From Ehretia macrophylla (taxonomy: Eukaryota; Streptophyta; Magnoliopsida; Boraginales; Ehretiaceae), in NCBI GenBank assembly GCA_037974665.1, contig CM075770.1, forward strand, positions 93,058,850 to 93,122,849: a stretch of DNA of 64,000 nucleotides, written 5' to 3'. This document shows positions 35,331 to 47,774 of this stretch, piece by piece. Within the stretch, counting starts at the first letter, position 1; each line of letters opens with the position of its first letter. Made by a program: the position numbers and the translations under genes. The notes under the pieces are model-generated. The model was not told where the DNA came from, ran no database searches, and saw nothing but the letters and a program-made list of their open reading frames with translations.

Positions 35331-35399
35331 CTGACCTCGTGGATCGGGAGTTGTACCTGCAGCCTTAGATTGGGCACCCTGGCCCGTAGTCTGTCCCTA

Positions 35400-36660
35400 G
35401 ACACCTTTAAATTTCAAATAATCCTTGACCCGGTGCTGGTCACTGCCACAGCCTGTACACCTGTTCAACCTCTTCTAACAGTTCTCCTCAGTATGACCCT
35501 TGCGCTGACAGAAACTGCACTGCTGGTTTTGCTTTGCAGCAGTGCTTCCCGTAGGAGCTCTGTATGTGGACGTAGTAGTACTACCCTGCTGAGATTTAGT
35601 TGTAACTAGTCAGGACTGACTTTGTGCCTGACTCTGAGCTGGCCTCGACTGTGATTGAGTCTGGACTAGCCCCGAATAACTCTAAGTTGGCCTCTGTTGC
35701 TGACCCTGACTAGGTTGCTAATACTGTCTTTGAAACCCCTGACTTTGTGATTGGTATTGCTATTTATTGGGCTGACTAGACTCTGCCAACAGCTCTGCCT
35801 TACGTTTATCAAATCTCGTTGCTGCCTTAATAGCTACGGAATAAGTAATAAACTCCTGAGTAGACAAATTAAACTGGATATCTCATCTCAAACCCTGGAT
35901 GAATCTCTGAATCCTCTTACTATCAGGCTGCACTAATGCTGGCACGTAACGAGAGAGTCTAGTGAATGTGGCCTCATACTGGTCAACGGTCATGTTTCCC
36001 TGTCTCAGAGATATAAACTCCTCCTCATGCCTCTCACAGGTTACCTCTGAGATGTATTTTTCTCTGAATTCTCTCACAAAGTCGGCCCATGTATCCTGCA
36101 CCGCCTCAGTATCCCATCTCAATCTCACAGTGCGTCACCATTCTTCAGTGTCACCCTCAAGTAAGAACACAGCATACGAAATCTTTCTCTCATCAGTGGA
36201 TTCAAGGGCATTAGATATTTTTTCAACTTTGTTCAACCACATCTCATCTTTTATATCATCTGGTTCCCCAAAGAAACTATATGTTCCATGATGCAAGAAT
36301 TTATCAAGCTGATTATTATTACTACTCGTGGTACCACTACCTTCAACCCTGGCTCCCAGATTACCTTGGCCAACACCTGTCTGCCCCTGTTGTGTCATCA
36401 ACTGAGTAATGGAATTGATTGTTGTGGCCATTGAGGCCATAACCTGAGCATTAGTCGGTTCCTGCCCTGGTTCATTATTCCCAGCTGGCCCAACATTCTG
36501 CCTCGGAGCCTCCTCCGGCTGTCTCCTAGGTCTCCATCTCCTCATCTCCGTACTAGAAGAAGCAAGTGTTATGATAGACAGATATATAACACATAAAGAT
36601 AACATATTCACATTCAAGACATCTTGTGCACATAAGATAACATATAAAACACTTAACATG
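35400..36660 (-). pseudogene. Gag region with nucleocapsid part
   Basis: The N-terminal part is basic (RWRPRRQPEEAPRQ). Next come GEPDDIKDEMWLNKVEKIS and the gag core WADFVREFREKYISEV and MTVDQYEATFTRLSRYVP. The C-terminal side is Q/S/T-rich with cysteine pairs of a zinc knuckle type near 35.45-35.52 kb. Confidence 0.9.
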
Positions 36661-36861
36661 CATTATACTCTAAACCTTTCATATTCACACTACATCATGC
36701 AGTAGACACTTCTTATATACCTTTTCATGCTAGCATGTTCTTCACTTACACAATCATTCACTTAGATAATTTAACAATCACACAATCACGCAATTCAACT
36801 TTCACATAAGGACCTCTACCCCACAGACCGAGAAACCTATCCCGGCTCATGCATTCGGTTA

Positions 36862-36873
36862 GCTCTGATACCA
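36862..36873 (-). other. Primer-binding site (initiator-methionine tRNA)
   Basis: The minus strand reads TGGTATCAGAGC, the classic iMet primer site, a few bases from the 5' LTR end. It confirms the LTR boundary and the sense strand. Confidence 0.92.
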
Positions 36874-36879
36874 TCTAAC

Positions 36880-39394
36880 TGTAACGCCCCAAACCCAACC
36901 CCACACTATAAGTCAAGTTTAGACCCGATAAGTGGATAGAGTCTCCTATGTACCTTGGACTAACCAATAACCTGCAAACAACAAAATATAACCACAAGAC
37001 CATAATCCAACATCCTCAATCATTCCTATCCTCCAATCCCATAACATCATATATTTTATGAAGGCCATCCGAGCCACAACTCAACAAAAGTTTAGCATAC
37101 AAGCATGCATGGCATAAGCTATTGAAACTCTAAGTCATAAGATGAGATATCATACCACTCTAACTTTAACTACCATTCTTACTTATATATTGAGTCCACC
37201 TGCCAACTAACTTTACCACACAAGCATGCAATTCAAAGAATAGTAAGTATATTATTAACTGTTACATGCCATCTACGCTACTAATTCATACAAGACCTTA
37301 AACTTTAGTTACAATCCATCAAATCTAACATAAATACGTACAAGACCTCAAAAGGTCTCAAAATAGGACATAACACATCAACACACATATTCTCATAGCA
37401 TCCAACCTCAGCAAGCAAATAGTCAAGGCAATTGATCTACTTGCACTTCTTCTCATTCCTCTACTGCTACTAGTTGGAGTTCAGCCTCAGCTTCTCCTGA
37501 AACATGTTAAAAGAGGAATGAGCAACACAGTTGCTCAACGAGGGAGGGAAAACAGTAAACTGAGAGCGTTTTCGAAAATTAGTTCATGCAATGCAACAAT
37601 TAACCGCAGAATAACAATTAAACAATAAGAAGACAATTAGACAATAAAATACCACACATTAAAAATGATACGATTCTCAATAACCCCAAACACTCCAAGT
37701 CTTGATTTTCAATCACGAACCTCGATCCACAAACTACGAACTCGATCAATGTGCCGGCATAAATCCCAAACAATCTAATAGGTGTACTCCTGATGTACCT
37801 CGATATCCTACGACCCAACACCCCCTGACAATCTTCGGACCACGCGAGCGAGGGACTAGAGCACGGAGATTGAATATCCATTGGCAAGCCCGCTGCTGCC
37901 CAACAGATACCCAATACATCTGCCCCGACGATATAGTTGCACAACCACTATGCAATGCACTCAAAAGACAATGACAATATAAGCAATAATCATTTATGAG
38001 GAATGACAAAGTAGGGCTAAGTTACAATATAAGTATCAAAACGAGTAATAGACATATACGATCAAAGGGCTAAGTTCCACAACATTCACGAAATCTCACC
38101 AAATGATAAGACAACTTAAATAAACCTCTATTAGCATTAAACTAATCATATAAAAGCCAATTATAAGTATTTAACTCCAATTACCCATTTTTTCTCTTTG
38201 TCTACTAAGGTTATTTTACGCCCGGATGAAACACAAAGCACAATTTCCACAAACCAACTATCCTACATCTCTAAGGACACAAAAAGACACCTACTCAACC
38301 TTTAAAAATCCACTTTTGACACAAAAGTTCGGGAAGACCCCGAGGTTACTTTTAACTACAGCTACTTGAACCGCCTCTCAATTCAATGCCACAATAGCAC
38401 CAAAAGTGCTTCTCCGCCTAGTAAGTACCAAATCTAGCATTCAATTGCACTCAGATTATCGTTTTACGAAAATCACTTTTGAAATTTTAGCCATTTTTGT
38501 CATTTATTCAAGTTCTGAGCAAACCAACTGCCTACAATCATTAATCTACATTCATTAACACCTAAAGTACCTATAGACAGCATAGATTCAACCTTACAAT
38601 CATATTTTAACAAAACCCTAGAATTGGTACTATTCATCATCTTCAACTATTGAGCATTTGCAATAAACCAATAAAGAAGCCATTAACCTACACAAACAAG
38701 GCCTTCATAACATGTAAACACTCTATTATACAAGATTTGAGCATTTTATAATCATATAATAACAAATCTAGAAAATCATAAACTTTGACATAAACATTGA
38801 AATGCAAAAACATGCAAAAAAATCCCTTACCAAAGCCTTGTAGATGAAAGAGAAAGGTCTAGGATGGTTTAAATGTCCTTGAAACAAGCTTGTAGGAGCC
38901 AAAGATTAAAGAAGCAAAGTGAAATTTTCCCTCCTTTGCTTGTGCTAGCCGTCGGCCAAGAAAGGGGACAAAGATGGAATTTCTTCAATTGTTTTATATG
39001 CTATTATGTGTATGTGTATTGTATTGTATTGTATGTATATAATATATATTGGTTATTATTTTGGGCTAAAAATAATGCAAGACAAGCTAAATAAAGTCTA
39101 AGGGTCCAATTAAAACTAACTAGCCCATTTATGTGTTAGCCATATTTTTACTATTCACTCGGACCGAAAACTATTTTCTAAACGTGTTCTCCCAACGTGC
39201 AATGCTCAAAATCTTATTTTTATCACGCCTCTTATAAGTCATATAACATAGGAAAAATGTCAATTCAGATAAAATTAGTAGTCAAAAATTAATATGAATA
39301 GTAACTATGCTTAAAAGTAAGTAAATGCACATTGAAATGCACAAAAGGTATACCACAGTTAACTTAAAACATGATAGAGGTCTCGGGCGTCACA
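36880..39394 (-). repeat. 5' LTR of the chromovirus-like element
   Basis: It starts TGTAACGCCCC and ends GGGCGTCACA on the plus strand, 2515 bp. It matches the solo LTR at 47775-50280 in length and order, sharing the AATGTGCCGGCATAAATC-like and GTACTCCTGATGTACCTCG-like phrases. Confidence 0.92.
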
Positions 39395-42300
39395 GCTACA
39401 AGATCCCAGACCTTGTTGGATTACATTGACTCCAACACAGATTCTATTGCTTATGCCAATGATCTGCATCTATGTCCGTTACTGCTTCATCGTAACGAAT
39501 GGGATGGTCAACCTGATTGGAGGCCGCTTCGAAAAGCTGTCCATATTAACTTTTTGGTTGTCTCGATGTTTTCCCACTACGACGAGGCTCCTGCACAGTT
39601 AAAGGAATTTGCTGTTCATTTTTTGCTTCGGTTATAAGCGCATGTATAGTAGTAGAAGTCTCAGTAGTGACTTCTTCTAGCGTAGATTCTGAAGGAAAAC
39701 GATATAGACTAGCATGATTCATATTCAAAAAATTTCTATGAATATGGCGAAAATAATCATGCAGGATCTTTTGTGATTAAACATGAAATAGTAAAACATT
39801 AATAGTTTATAGTTTAATTCCAAAACAAACAAAGATCTAGGCATACCTGAAGCAAGAACAATTTCACTTTTTGTTTAGATGAACCACACGCTTGGAACAA
39901 AGTGCTTCCACTCATTTACTCTGATCTTCTCTTCTATGACCAAATCCTTAGCCTAAGTGTAATCTAGTTGTGGGACTATATTTGTCTAAACTAAAATCAA
40001 AAGAAAACTATTTTGAGTTTCTTCAAAATATGAAGTTTACTCAAAGAGAGAGAGAAAGAGAATATCTCAAGAGGAGATGGTGCAATTGAAGAGCTTGGGA
40101 TAAAGGCCTATTTAGAGGAAAAGAATCCTGAGGAAAAATCTTGAAAAATCAATGTGGGATAGGAAAAATCCATTTTTCCTCTTTTTTCTCCTTCTTTTTT
40201 CCTCCCTATGGCCTAAATTCCTATGCAAGGAATGCCTCTGGACCCACGAGTCTACCATGGTCTGCGAGCTAGGGTCCTGGCTTAGCCAGTGTGTTTGAAT
40301 TAATTATTTAATTCAATTACAGCCAACAATTAAAAATAGAATTCCCCTTTCATAAAATAGAAAGTCTATTTTTAATATCTAATTGCCAATGAATTAAATA
40401 ACCTTTGATTAACTCCTAAAGTCCAAATTTAAACTACTATTTAAGAATAAATTATTTTTTCAATAGTGGAAAAAATTATCTTAAATATTCTAGTAGTCTT
40501 TAGACTTCAATTAATCATATACATCCTATAATCCAATTTCTGCCAATAATCAAAATAGAAACTTTTTCCCAAAATAGAAAGTCTACTTTGATTTTTAATT
40601 GTCAATGTATTATATTCTATCTCAAAATAGTACATCTTTATTTAGCTTAGAAACTTACAAGCTAAATGGGTAGAAGAGAGACCAAAGACATAATTATCAT
40701 TCCTCTGAAAATGAATAAAATATTATCGCTAGTCCCCTAGCAATACTTTATCATTATAACAAAGTCTATTCCACTAAAAGACTATGGCTGCACTCCAGGA
40801 TAATTACAGATTAAACAGAAGTTAGTCAATCTATACATGACGCTTTGTCTTTTGACCAACTAAGTATTGTCCTAACCACTTTGCCCCTCTATACTCACTC
40901 ATAGTCAAAGACAGGTTCCTGAAGTGTACTATCACTTCTTTGACTATATTTTATCTCCTTAGAACCTCTAATCCACAATCCAACCATCTTTCGGAAGTTA
41001 TCCACTTGATCATGGGAACGACCCACAAGTGTAACATCCAACACAATTAATGTTACTGTGCGCACAGATTCAGGATGATCTAGCTTGGATCATTCTAAGG
41101 AAGTGCTTAATGTATAGACTCCTTACTGCATATGCATGTCCCTTCTAATCAAGTCCTATATACCCAAACCACAAAGTAAGTGATGTAAGCATTTAGACCA
41201 CACCCATAATGGCTCAAAGAACAAGCACTCGACTTCGTCGGTTCATCCACACATGCTCACGATTAAGAACAATGGCCCACTTAGAAGCTTGTAGGTGTAA
41301 GTGGACTTCTTCTTTGATAGTACATATTTAGAGTTCACACCTACGGGGTTCGTCCAATGCATACTCATGCATAAGCGTAATAAGTCTGGAACAAATCCAT
41401 GATCAAGGCAAACCACCCTACTACAAGGGGAACTTATTCTACTATAACTTCTACCATAGTAAAACACCCAACTTTACTACTAAGTTATGGACTAAATAAT
41501 TCTGCTTACAAGTAACCATGACTTAGACCTTTTGTATGTAATCACCACATACCTAAGTTAACACTTAAAGCAAGGACCTTATATTCACATATATACCTAT
41601 GTCAATCCACATAATAAGAGAAATATGCTCATATAAATATGATGACACTAATTATCTTATTGCAAACCATCCAGATATAATTATGACTAAATGCTAGTGG
41701 TCTTTTGGGCATACCATTCCCAACAGATTCTAAATTCGACTCTCGATGGATAACACTATCATCCTTCAAGTATCTAGCATGTGTACTTATTAGCACCTTC
41801 TGCTCCTTAGGATGATAGAATATTCCCCATCTCGTTCCCTTAGGATATCCTATGAGATAACACATCTCAACCCTTGGTTCCAGCTTTGAAGCAAAGTTGT
41901 TTAATACATAAGCTAGATACCCCTAAATGTAGATGTGCCTTAAACTGGGCTTGTGCCCTAGCCACAACTCATAAGGTGTCTTAGGTACCAATTTAGAAGG
42001 CACTAGGTTTAAGATGTATGCTGCCGCCTCTAAGGCATAACCCCAAAATGATATGGGTAGAGTCGCATGACTCATCATTGATCTTACCATATCTAGTAGA
42101 GTCTGATTTAATCGCGCAGACACACTATTCTGCTGAGGAGTGCCAGGTGTGGTCAATTAGGTCACAATTCTTTATTGTGTGAAATAGTCTTTTAACTCAC
42201 CCAAGATGTATTCCCTACCTCGATCAGACCGAAGTGCTTTTATGGGTTTTCCTAATTACAGCTCTGTTTCTGCCTTAAACTCTCTAAACTTGCCAAAGGA

Positions 42301-42592
42301 TTCATACTTGTGTCGCATTAGGAAAACGTATCTATATTTAAAGTAATCATCGGTGAAGGTGAAGAAATTCTCAAAACCTCCTCGAGCCAGTGTGCTCATG
42401 GGTCCACACACATCATTGTGCACCAATTCTAACAATTCACTTGCCCTATGCCCTTTAGAGGTAAATGGTCTTTTGGTCATTTTCCCCTTTAAGCAGGATT
42501 CACATTGAGTCAATGGTTCAAGATCTAATGATCCCAAGGACCTATCTTTGATCAACCTCTGTATCATGTTCGGGTTTATATGACCCATTGTG
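39395..42592 (-). mobile_element. Ty1/Copia element fragment (integrase to RT linker), interrupted by a solo LTR
   Basis: The minus strand has GAG-pre-integrase motif GHINPNMIQRLIKD and CESCLKGKMTKRPF, then integrase core ELLELVHNDVCGPMST, then [11 protein letters not shown] and [15 protein letters not shown]. After the nested LTR at 39690-41725 comes the linker EPRRSGKTSRQPKS and the start of the RT region. The left side is cut by the Gypsy LTR at 39394. The right side ends at an unrelated repeat near 42592. No LTR of its own was recognised. It is a broken fossil. Confidence 0.9.
39690..41725 (-). repeat. Solo Copia-type LTR nested in the Copia fragment
   Basis: It starts TGAAGGAAAACG and ends TTCCCAACA on the plus strand. 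GATTC at 39685-39689 and 41726-41730 is a perfect target duplication inside the Copia pol sequence. Homologous to 24041-25870. A solo LTR forms by recombination between the two LTRs of an inserted element. Confidence 0.88.
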
Positions 42593-44850
42593 CAAAATCT
42601 AATGCAAGTGTACATATCACAACAAGTAATGAAGTAGTGAATAGAGATCATTCCTATAAGGACTGTGATTACTAAGTACCGAAATTATTTTAGCTCTAAC
42701 TTTAGTTGGACAACCAAATATTAAGAGATTGTAGATAAAAACTAATAAATAAAATGCTTTTGAAATTAATACAAAACGAATTCGAAATCAATAAAAGAGG
42801 ATAAATCAATAATTAAAAGGCTCTAGGGTTTTCGACTTCACCAAGATTAATCCCACTTGAATCTACTACTTTGAATTAACCAATGTATATTCCCTATATT
42901 GTCAGTAATTTCGCTAAGGTGGTTATTAATCTTTCTTAAACATCAATAACATATTCCAATAAACAAGTTAACTATATCTCTGTGATAACTGTGAACTTAT
43001 GGAACTCATTAAGCCCTACAAATTCATAATACTACACAAGATCTCATAAATATCTCTATCTTATGATGATCAAGTGGTATTTCAAACATGGTCTAATTCA
43101 ATTATCATTTATCAGTCTCAAATCAATCACAAATCATGCAATTGTTGATCAGGAAATCACAAGCTTCAGGTTTAGAATGAAATACTCAACATTGAAATGG
43201 AATAGTGCATCAATCAAGCAAAACAACATCATTCAAATGTTCTTAATTCGGCTACATCATAGCCCTAGAAAAGTAACTTAAAACAAAATCACAAAAATAA
43301 ACATAATCCAAAGTTTAATATAATTCATTGTGGAAGAAATAGGAAAAACTAGGATTTGCAAGAAAAATTGTGGTGGAAGTCAGTCTCTGGATTGTTCTCT
43401 ATCTTCAACTCGAGAATCTTGAATGTTTTTCCTTTGCTGGAACGTTTCTTTTTCCCCAAAAGTTGGATCATCTTTTATGTCTCTGACTTTTCTTTTATAA
43501 GCTAGGGCTTTACTCTCTTTTGTCTTTTGCCTAAAATAACCCTGGCAAATTTCCTTAAAAATTCATGCAACGCAGCGCAACTGCGCTATGACTGGGCAGC
43601 TGTAAATTCTCATGTCAAATACCTTCCAGGCTTCAATGCACGTGTAGTCCTTGGTAACTTTCTCCAATTTTGCTCAGAAAATCAGTCTTTCTCACATAAA
43701 TCACCTGGACCACAAAACGAATGCAAAGCCCATAAGATTGCTCATAGATTACTCTAGAACTAACAAATATTAAGTAAAAAGGTACGGAATAATATATAAA
43801 TAATTCACCCAACAAATACCCCTAAACTTAAACTTTGCTTGTCCCCAAGCAAAAGAAACAACTAAAGCAAAAATAACCTAAAGATTAAAGACTCAATAAA
43901 ATAACTCATGACAGTAATGTTGTAGGATGATCAATTTTTCACGGCCTCAGTAGCAATTTTCAACACTTCAACTTCAAGAGATATTTCCAAAAATCATGAG
44001 CATGAGGAATATAAACTTCAAAATAAACTTCATCTTACTTCAAATTCCATTAGTGAGTGTGTGTATAGTCTTTATCCCAATCAATTGTACCCGGATGAGT
44101 TTATGCAAGCAAGTGAATTGTCAATGTCGATCTTTTACTCTCAATTCATTTATGACTTCATAGGCTCACTTTTCATGTCACTCTCAACTAATGTAGATTA
44201 GTCATAGCATCAAAGATCATTAGGACTTTATATTTGGTTATAATGTATGGCTAGGGTCAAGGTAGGATAATGGATATAAACGTATGTCTAAACTACCCGT
44301 AGGCACACAATCATTCTAAGATTTCCAATGGAGCACATGCCAACTCTATTTCTCACACCCAAAAATTTATCAACACATCTATTTTCTTTCTTTTGTTTTT
44401 CTTTGTCACCTCCTCAACATTGATTCATAACATTTACAATACACATAGAGCTTACACTCCCCCAAACTTGCATTTTTGCATTTCAAAAATAAGGGATGTG
44501 ACTCTTTTTTTTTTTTTTTTCTTTTCAAGATTATTTTTTCAGCTATTTTTTAACTTTTTGTTTTTCGCATAAACAACAAGCCATTTCACCCAGTTATAAC
44601 ATTTCCAATCCATCAACACAAGCATGGCTCCAAATAATCATCCTAGAATAATCACACACTACAAGTAGGAAGGTCATTATCTGGGAAATTAAACTTGAAA
44701 GGCTAAGGAAGCTATTTCAGGTTATACAAAGAAAGAAAAGGCTAATTCAGGCTCAAAGGGGTGGACTAGGGATATTCAATTATAACACGGGTTGGCTTGA
44801 AAGACTCAAACTGTCCAAAGATGGCCTAAATCTTCTCTTTAATACTATGT
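42593..44850. repeat. Unclassified non-coding repeat, probably retroelement UTR or LTR
   Basis: Dispersed-repeat-like sequence with no conserved coding region. Features include the opening AAGGACTGTGATTACTAAG, the phrase GCTCTAGGGTTTTCGACTTC, a CTTGTCCCCAAGCAAA motif near 43850 and a T-run near 44510. Such phrases recur in plant genomes in large Gypsy-type non-coding regions, from memory only. It separates the Copia fragment from the next Gypsy element. Confidence 0.4.
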
Positions 44851-47263
44851 TGTTAGGCCCGGACCTAGAAATAATAAATATTTAAATTAATGTCCATTTA
44901 CTTGGGCATTATTAAAATTGCATTTAATAGACTTGCTTATTAATTATTTGAATCGATATGTGCCTATGAATTACATGTGTAGGAGTTTACATGACTAGTG
45001 GATAAACTACCTTTAAAATAAGTAGAGTTAATGATAATTAGTAAAGTGGAATATAAAGTCATTAGAATCAAAGAGAACATTTAGTAGTCATTTAGCACAA
45101 AAGTTATTTTAAATTAGCATGTGGCCTCAATTAAATACTTAAGGGAATTATTTTTAACCGCATAAGTAAGATATTAGTAAAACAAAACAAAAGAAAGGAA
45201 AAGAGAGATGAGGGGATCGGCTAAGAGGGAAAAAAGGGAAAGAAATAGAAAAATTAGGGCAAGGGAAAAGAGAAGAAAGAAGAAGAAAAAGAGAGGAAAT
45301 CTTGCATCTTTGGCTCAATTCCTTGCTCTTTTGTGCATTTTCTACAAGTATAAGGTGAGGGGTTCATGTATTTTGTGCATTTAGTGTAGTTTTTAAAATG
45401 GTAAGTTTATGTACATGTGATGAAATGATAGGTTGGGCTATGAATGCATATGCTAAGTTGATTGTTGTGAAGAAAATGTGTAATACTAGTGTAGTATGCT
45501 TTAAAAAGTTAGAAAACTTATGTGTGTGATATTGTTGTTTGTTGTTGAGCTAGATATGTAGTATCTAAACTAGATGCTTGTAAAAATGCTTGAAAGAATG
45601 TTCTTAGCTCAAAAACAAAGCACATGTCATATACACATGAGTAAAGCTAGCAATTAAGGCCCTAAAATGAAGATTTTTAGTGTTACATGCTCAGTTTTTG
45701 CGGCTGGGCAGATTTACCTAGTGCCAGCACGCTATTACCGGTGCTGCCAGCCGGTGTGCTACTACCAGCAGTGGTGCAACCACTGGGCAGTAGCGGCTGT
45801 GCCCTCTTTCATCTTACGTGTCAATAGATGTTTCTTTTTGCTAGTTTAATGTGATGCTCAATTTTACTTGCAATTCTCTTTGGTTATCAAGTGAAAATAT
45901 GACTTGTTTGTGTTGTTAGTCAATTAGATTGCTAAAGATGGTTACCAAGTGAACTTAATGGTGCTCATGTGCAAGTTAATTGCTAACGAAAAATGGGTAA
46001 AATGTGTGTGAAGGCTATAAGTGGTGGCCTACTTTGTTATCACTAGATATGCGAATCCATTGATATATTGATTGTTAATGTTTTATGAAATGATATCGTT
46101 TGCTTAAGTGTTAGAGAGGCGACCTACTTTGTTGTCCTCTCGTTTTAAGTGTGCAATGAATGAATGTTTAAGTGATTTATTATGTGTTATTGAAAGTTGC
46201 AACCTTTTATTAAGGCACGATTGTGTTATGTCTCCACTGGGCGGCAGCGGGCTTACCAGTGGTTACATGACCTCCGCGACCTATTCCCTCACTCACTTGG
46301 TTGATGAAAGCCTTAGGGTATTAGGTCGTAGGACTTTGAGGTACATCCAGAGTATACCCACCGATGTTATAAAGGGCTATCGACTTCGTAAACGCAAAGG
46401 AGCAAAGGAAGTGGGAGTGATAAGGTAGAATAAAAATTGTATCCTTTACTTGAATGTTTATATAGTTTCATATTACTTGATTGAGTGCTTTCATACTTCT
46501 TATCAATGTTTATTGCCTTCGTGCCTTGTTAGTGTCTAATGCCTACTTCATGCTTTAGTACATGCTACATGGTATACATGTATCACAAAAAGGTTTTCAA
46601 AAGCCTCCCCGTACCCCTCCTCACTGAGCTAGTGGTTGCTCACCCCGTTTATCTAACAATTTCAGGTGAAGCTGAAGTAGCCCCTCAAGAAGAAGATTGA
46701 AGCTAGTTTGCTTGTTTGCTTGGAAGGTTGGCATGTGTTTTGGCTATGATCTAAAAATATGGATTATGATATTTTTGCAAGTTGTATAGTTCATTTTGCA
46801 ATGGAGTTCCATTATGCACATGATAGATCATAGCTTTTGGGTTATGAAAATCAAAGAAATTAGTTACAAGTTTATGACTCATTTTGGAAATGTAACTAAA
46901 GCATACTTAGCTTGTTTTTGGACTTAGCAAGTCTTGTTTATATGGATTGTAATCATTTGGAGAACTTGTAACTAAAGATAAGTCTAACTAATTCCGTGGA
47001 ATTTAGAAGCTTTCTCTTACATGTACTTTTATTTACTTGGACTTATGAATGTTGATAGACTTGCCTAGACTTTATATGAAGAAATGTTGTGTTTAACATG
47101 CTATGCATAAGCAAAGCTTCAAGAAGGTGTTCTTGTGTATTTGTTGTTGGTATTGAGTATAACTGTACAGGTGTTGGAATGTCCATAATTAAGGGGCGAC
47201 TCTGTCCGATTCTCATCGCGATCGGACTTCACTTCTAGGAAGGGATTGGGTCGGGGCGTGACA
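44851..47263 (+). repeat. 5' LTR of the plus-strand Gypsy element
   Basis: It starts TGTTAGGCCCGG and ends TCGGGGCGTGACA, 2413 bp. The primer site follows after eight bases. It contains the homologs of the CCTACTTTGTTGTCC and GGTACATCCAGAGTATACC phrases found inverted in the other LTR copies. Confidence 0.85.
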
Positions 47264-47271
47264 CCTTTAGA

Positions 47272-47283
47272 TGGTATCAAAGC
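47272..47283 (+). other. Primer-binding site (initiator-methionine tRNA, one mismatch)
   Basis: TGGTATCAAAGC differs by one base from the iMet site. It is followed by GCATGAGCCGGGAAAGG, as after the primer site of the minus-strand relative. Confidence 0.85.
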
Positions 47284-47518
47284 ATAGATTGCATGAGCCG
47301 GGAAAGGACTCTCGGTTTGTGGGGTAGAGGTCTAAATGTGAATGTGAATTTGCATGAATGTGCGCACATACAAAGTGGTAAACATGCAATAAGTGATAAC
47401 TGTACTATATGTGACTAACGTGAAAAAATGTACATTAAGTGAAATTGTTCTTTATGTGATATTCTTGTGATTTATCTTGCACTCCTGTTATAACACATGT
47501 ACATCCTAGTGATTAAAT

Positions 47519-47774
47519 ATGGCGGAAAGAGTTCATAGGCCCAAAGGTAGACTCCGGAGATATAATGATGCACAGGGATCTAGGGAAGTGAGACAGCTAC
47601 CTATTAGTGAGCAGGTCTTAGACAAAATGGCTGCAACCATGGATCGTATGGCTCAGATATTGAAGCGACAGAAGCAGCGAAGGGATAATAATCCTGGAAA
47701 TGGTAACAATGGTAATAATGGTAACGGTGGCAATGGGAATCGAAATGGTAATGGCAGTGATAACCAGTTAGAGA
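47519..47774 (+). pseudogene. Gag N-terminal region, left of the nested LTR
   Basis: A basic N-terminus (HRPKGRLRRYNDAQG) is followed by VLDKMAATMDRMAQILKRQK and an asparagine/glycine-rich run of low complexity. It stops where the solo LTR is inserted. Confidence 0.8.

Larger units (their letters stand above)
32783..39394 (-). mobile_element. Chromovirus-like Ty3/Gypsy element (5' LTR, gag, pol), broken and 3'-truncated
   Basis: Sense is minus: 5' LTR 36880-39394, primer site 36862-36873, gag, protease, reverse transcriptase, RNase H and the first part of integrase. It stops at 32783 inside the integrase core where an LTR of opposite sense abuts. The tRNA-iMet primer site, 2.5-kb LTRs and domain order fit the Tekay/Del group. 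The chromodomain end is missing, so the clade is inferred. Several breaks. Confidence 0.9.

Noticed and set aside
39371-39637. An 88-codon plus-strand frame with protein-like composition (LHLCPLLLHRNEWDGQPDW)
   Set aside because: The opposite strand reads Copia integrase-RT linker motifs (EPRRSGKTSRQPKS and what follows), so the plus frame is a shadow.
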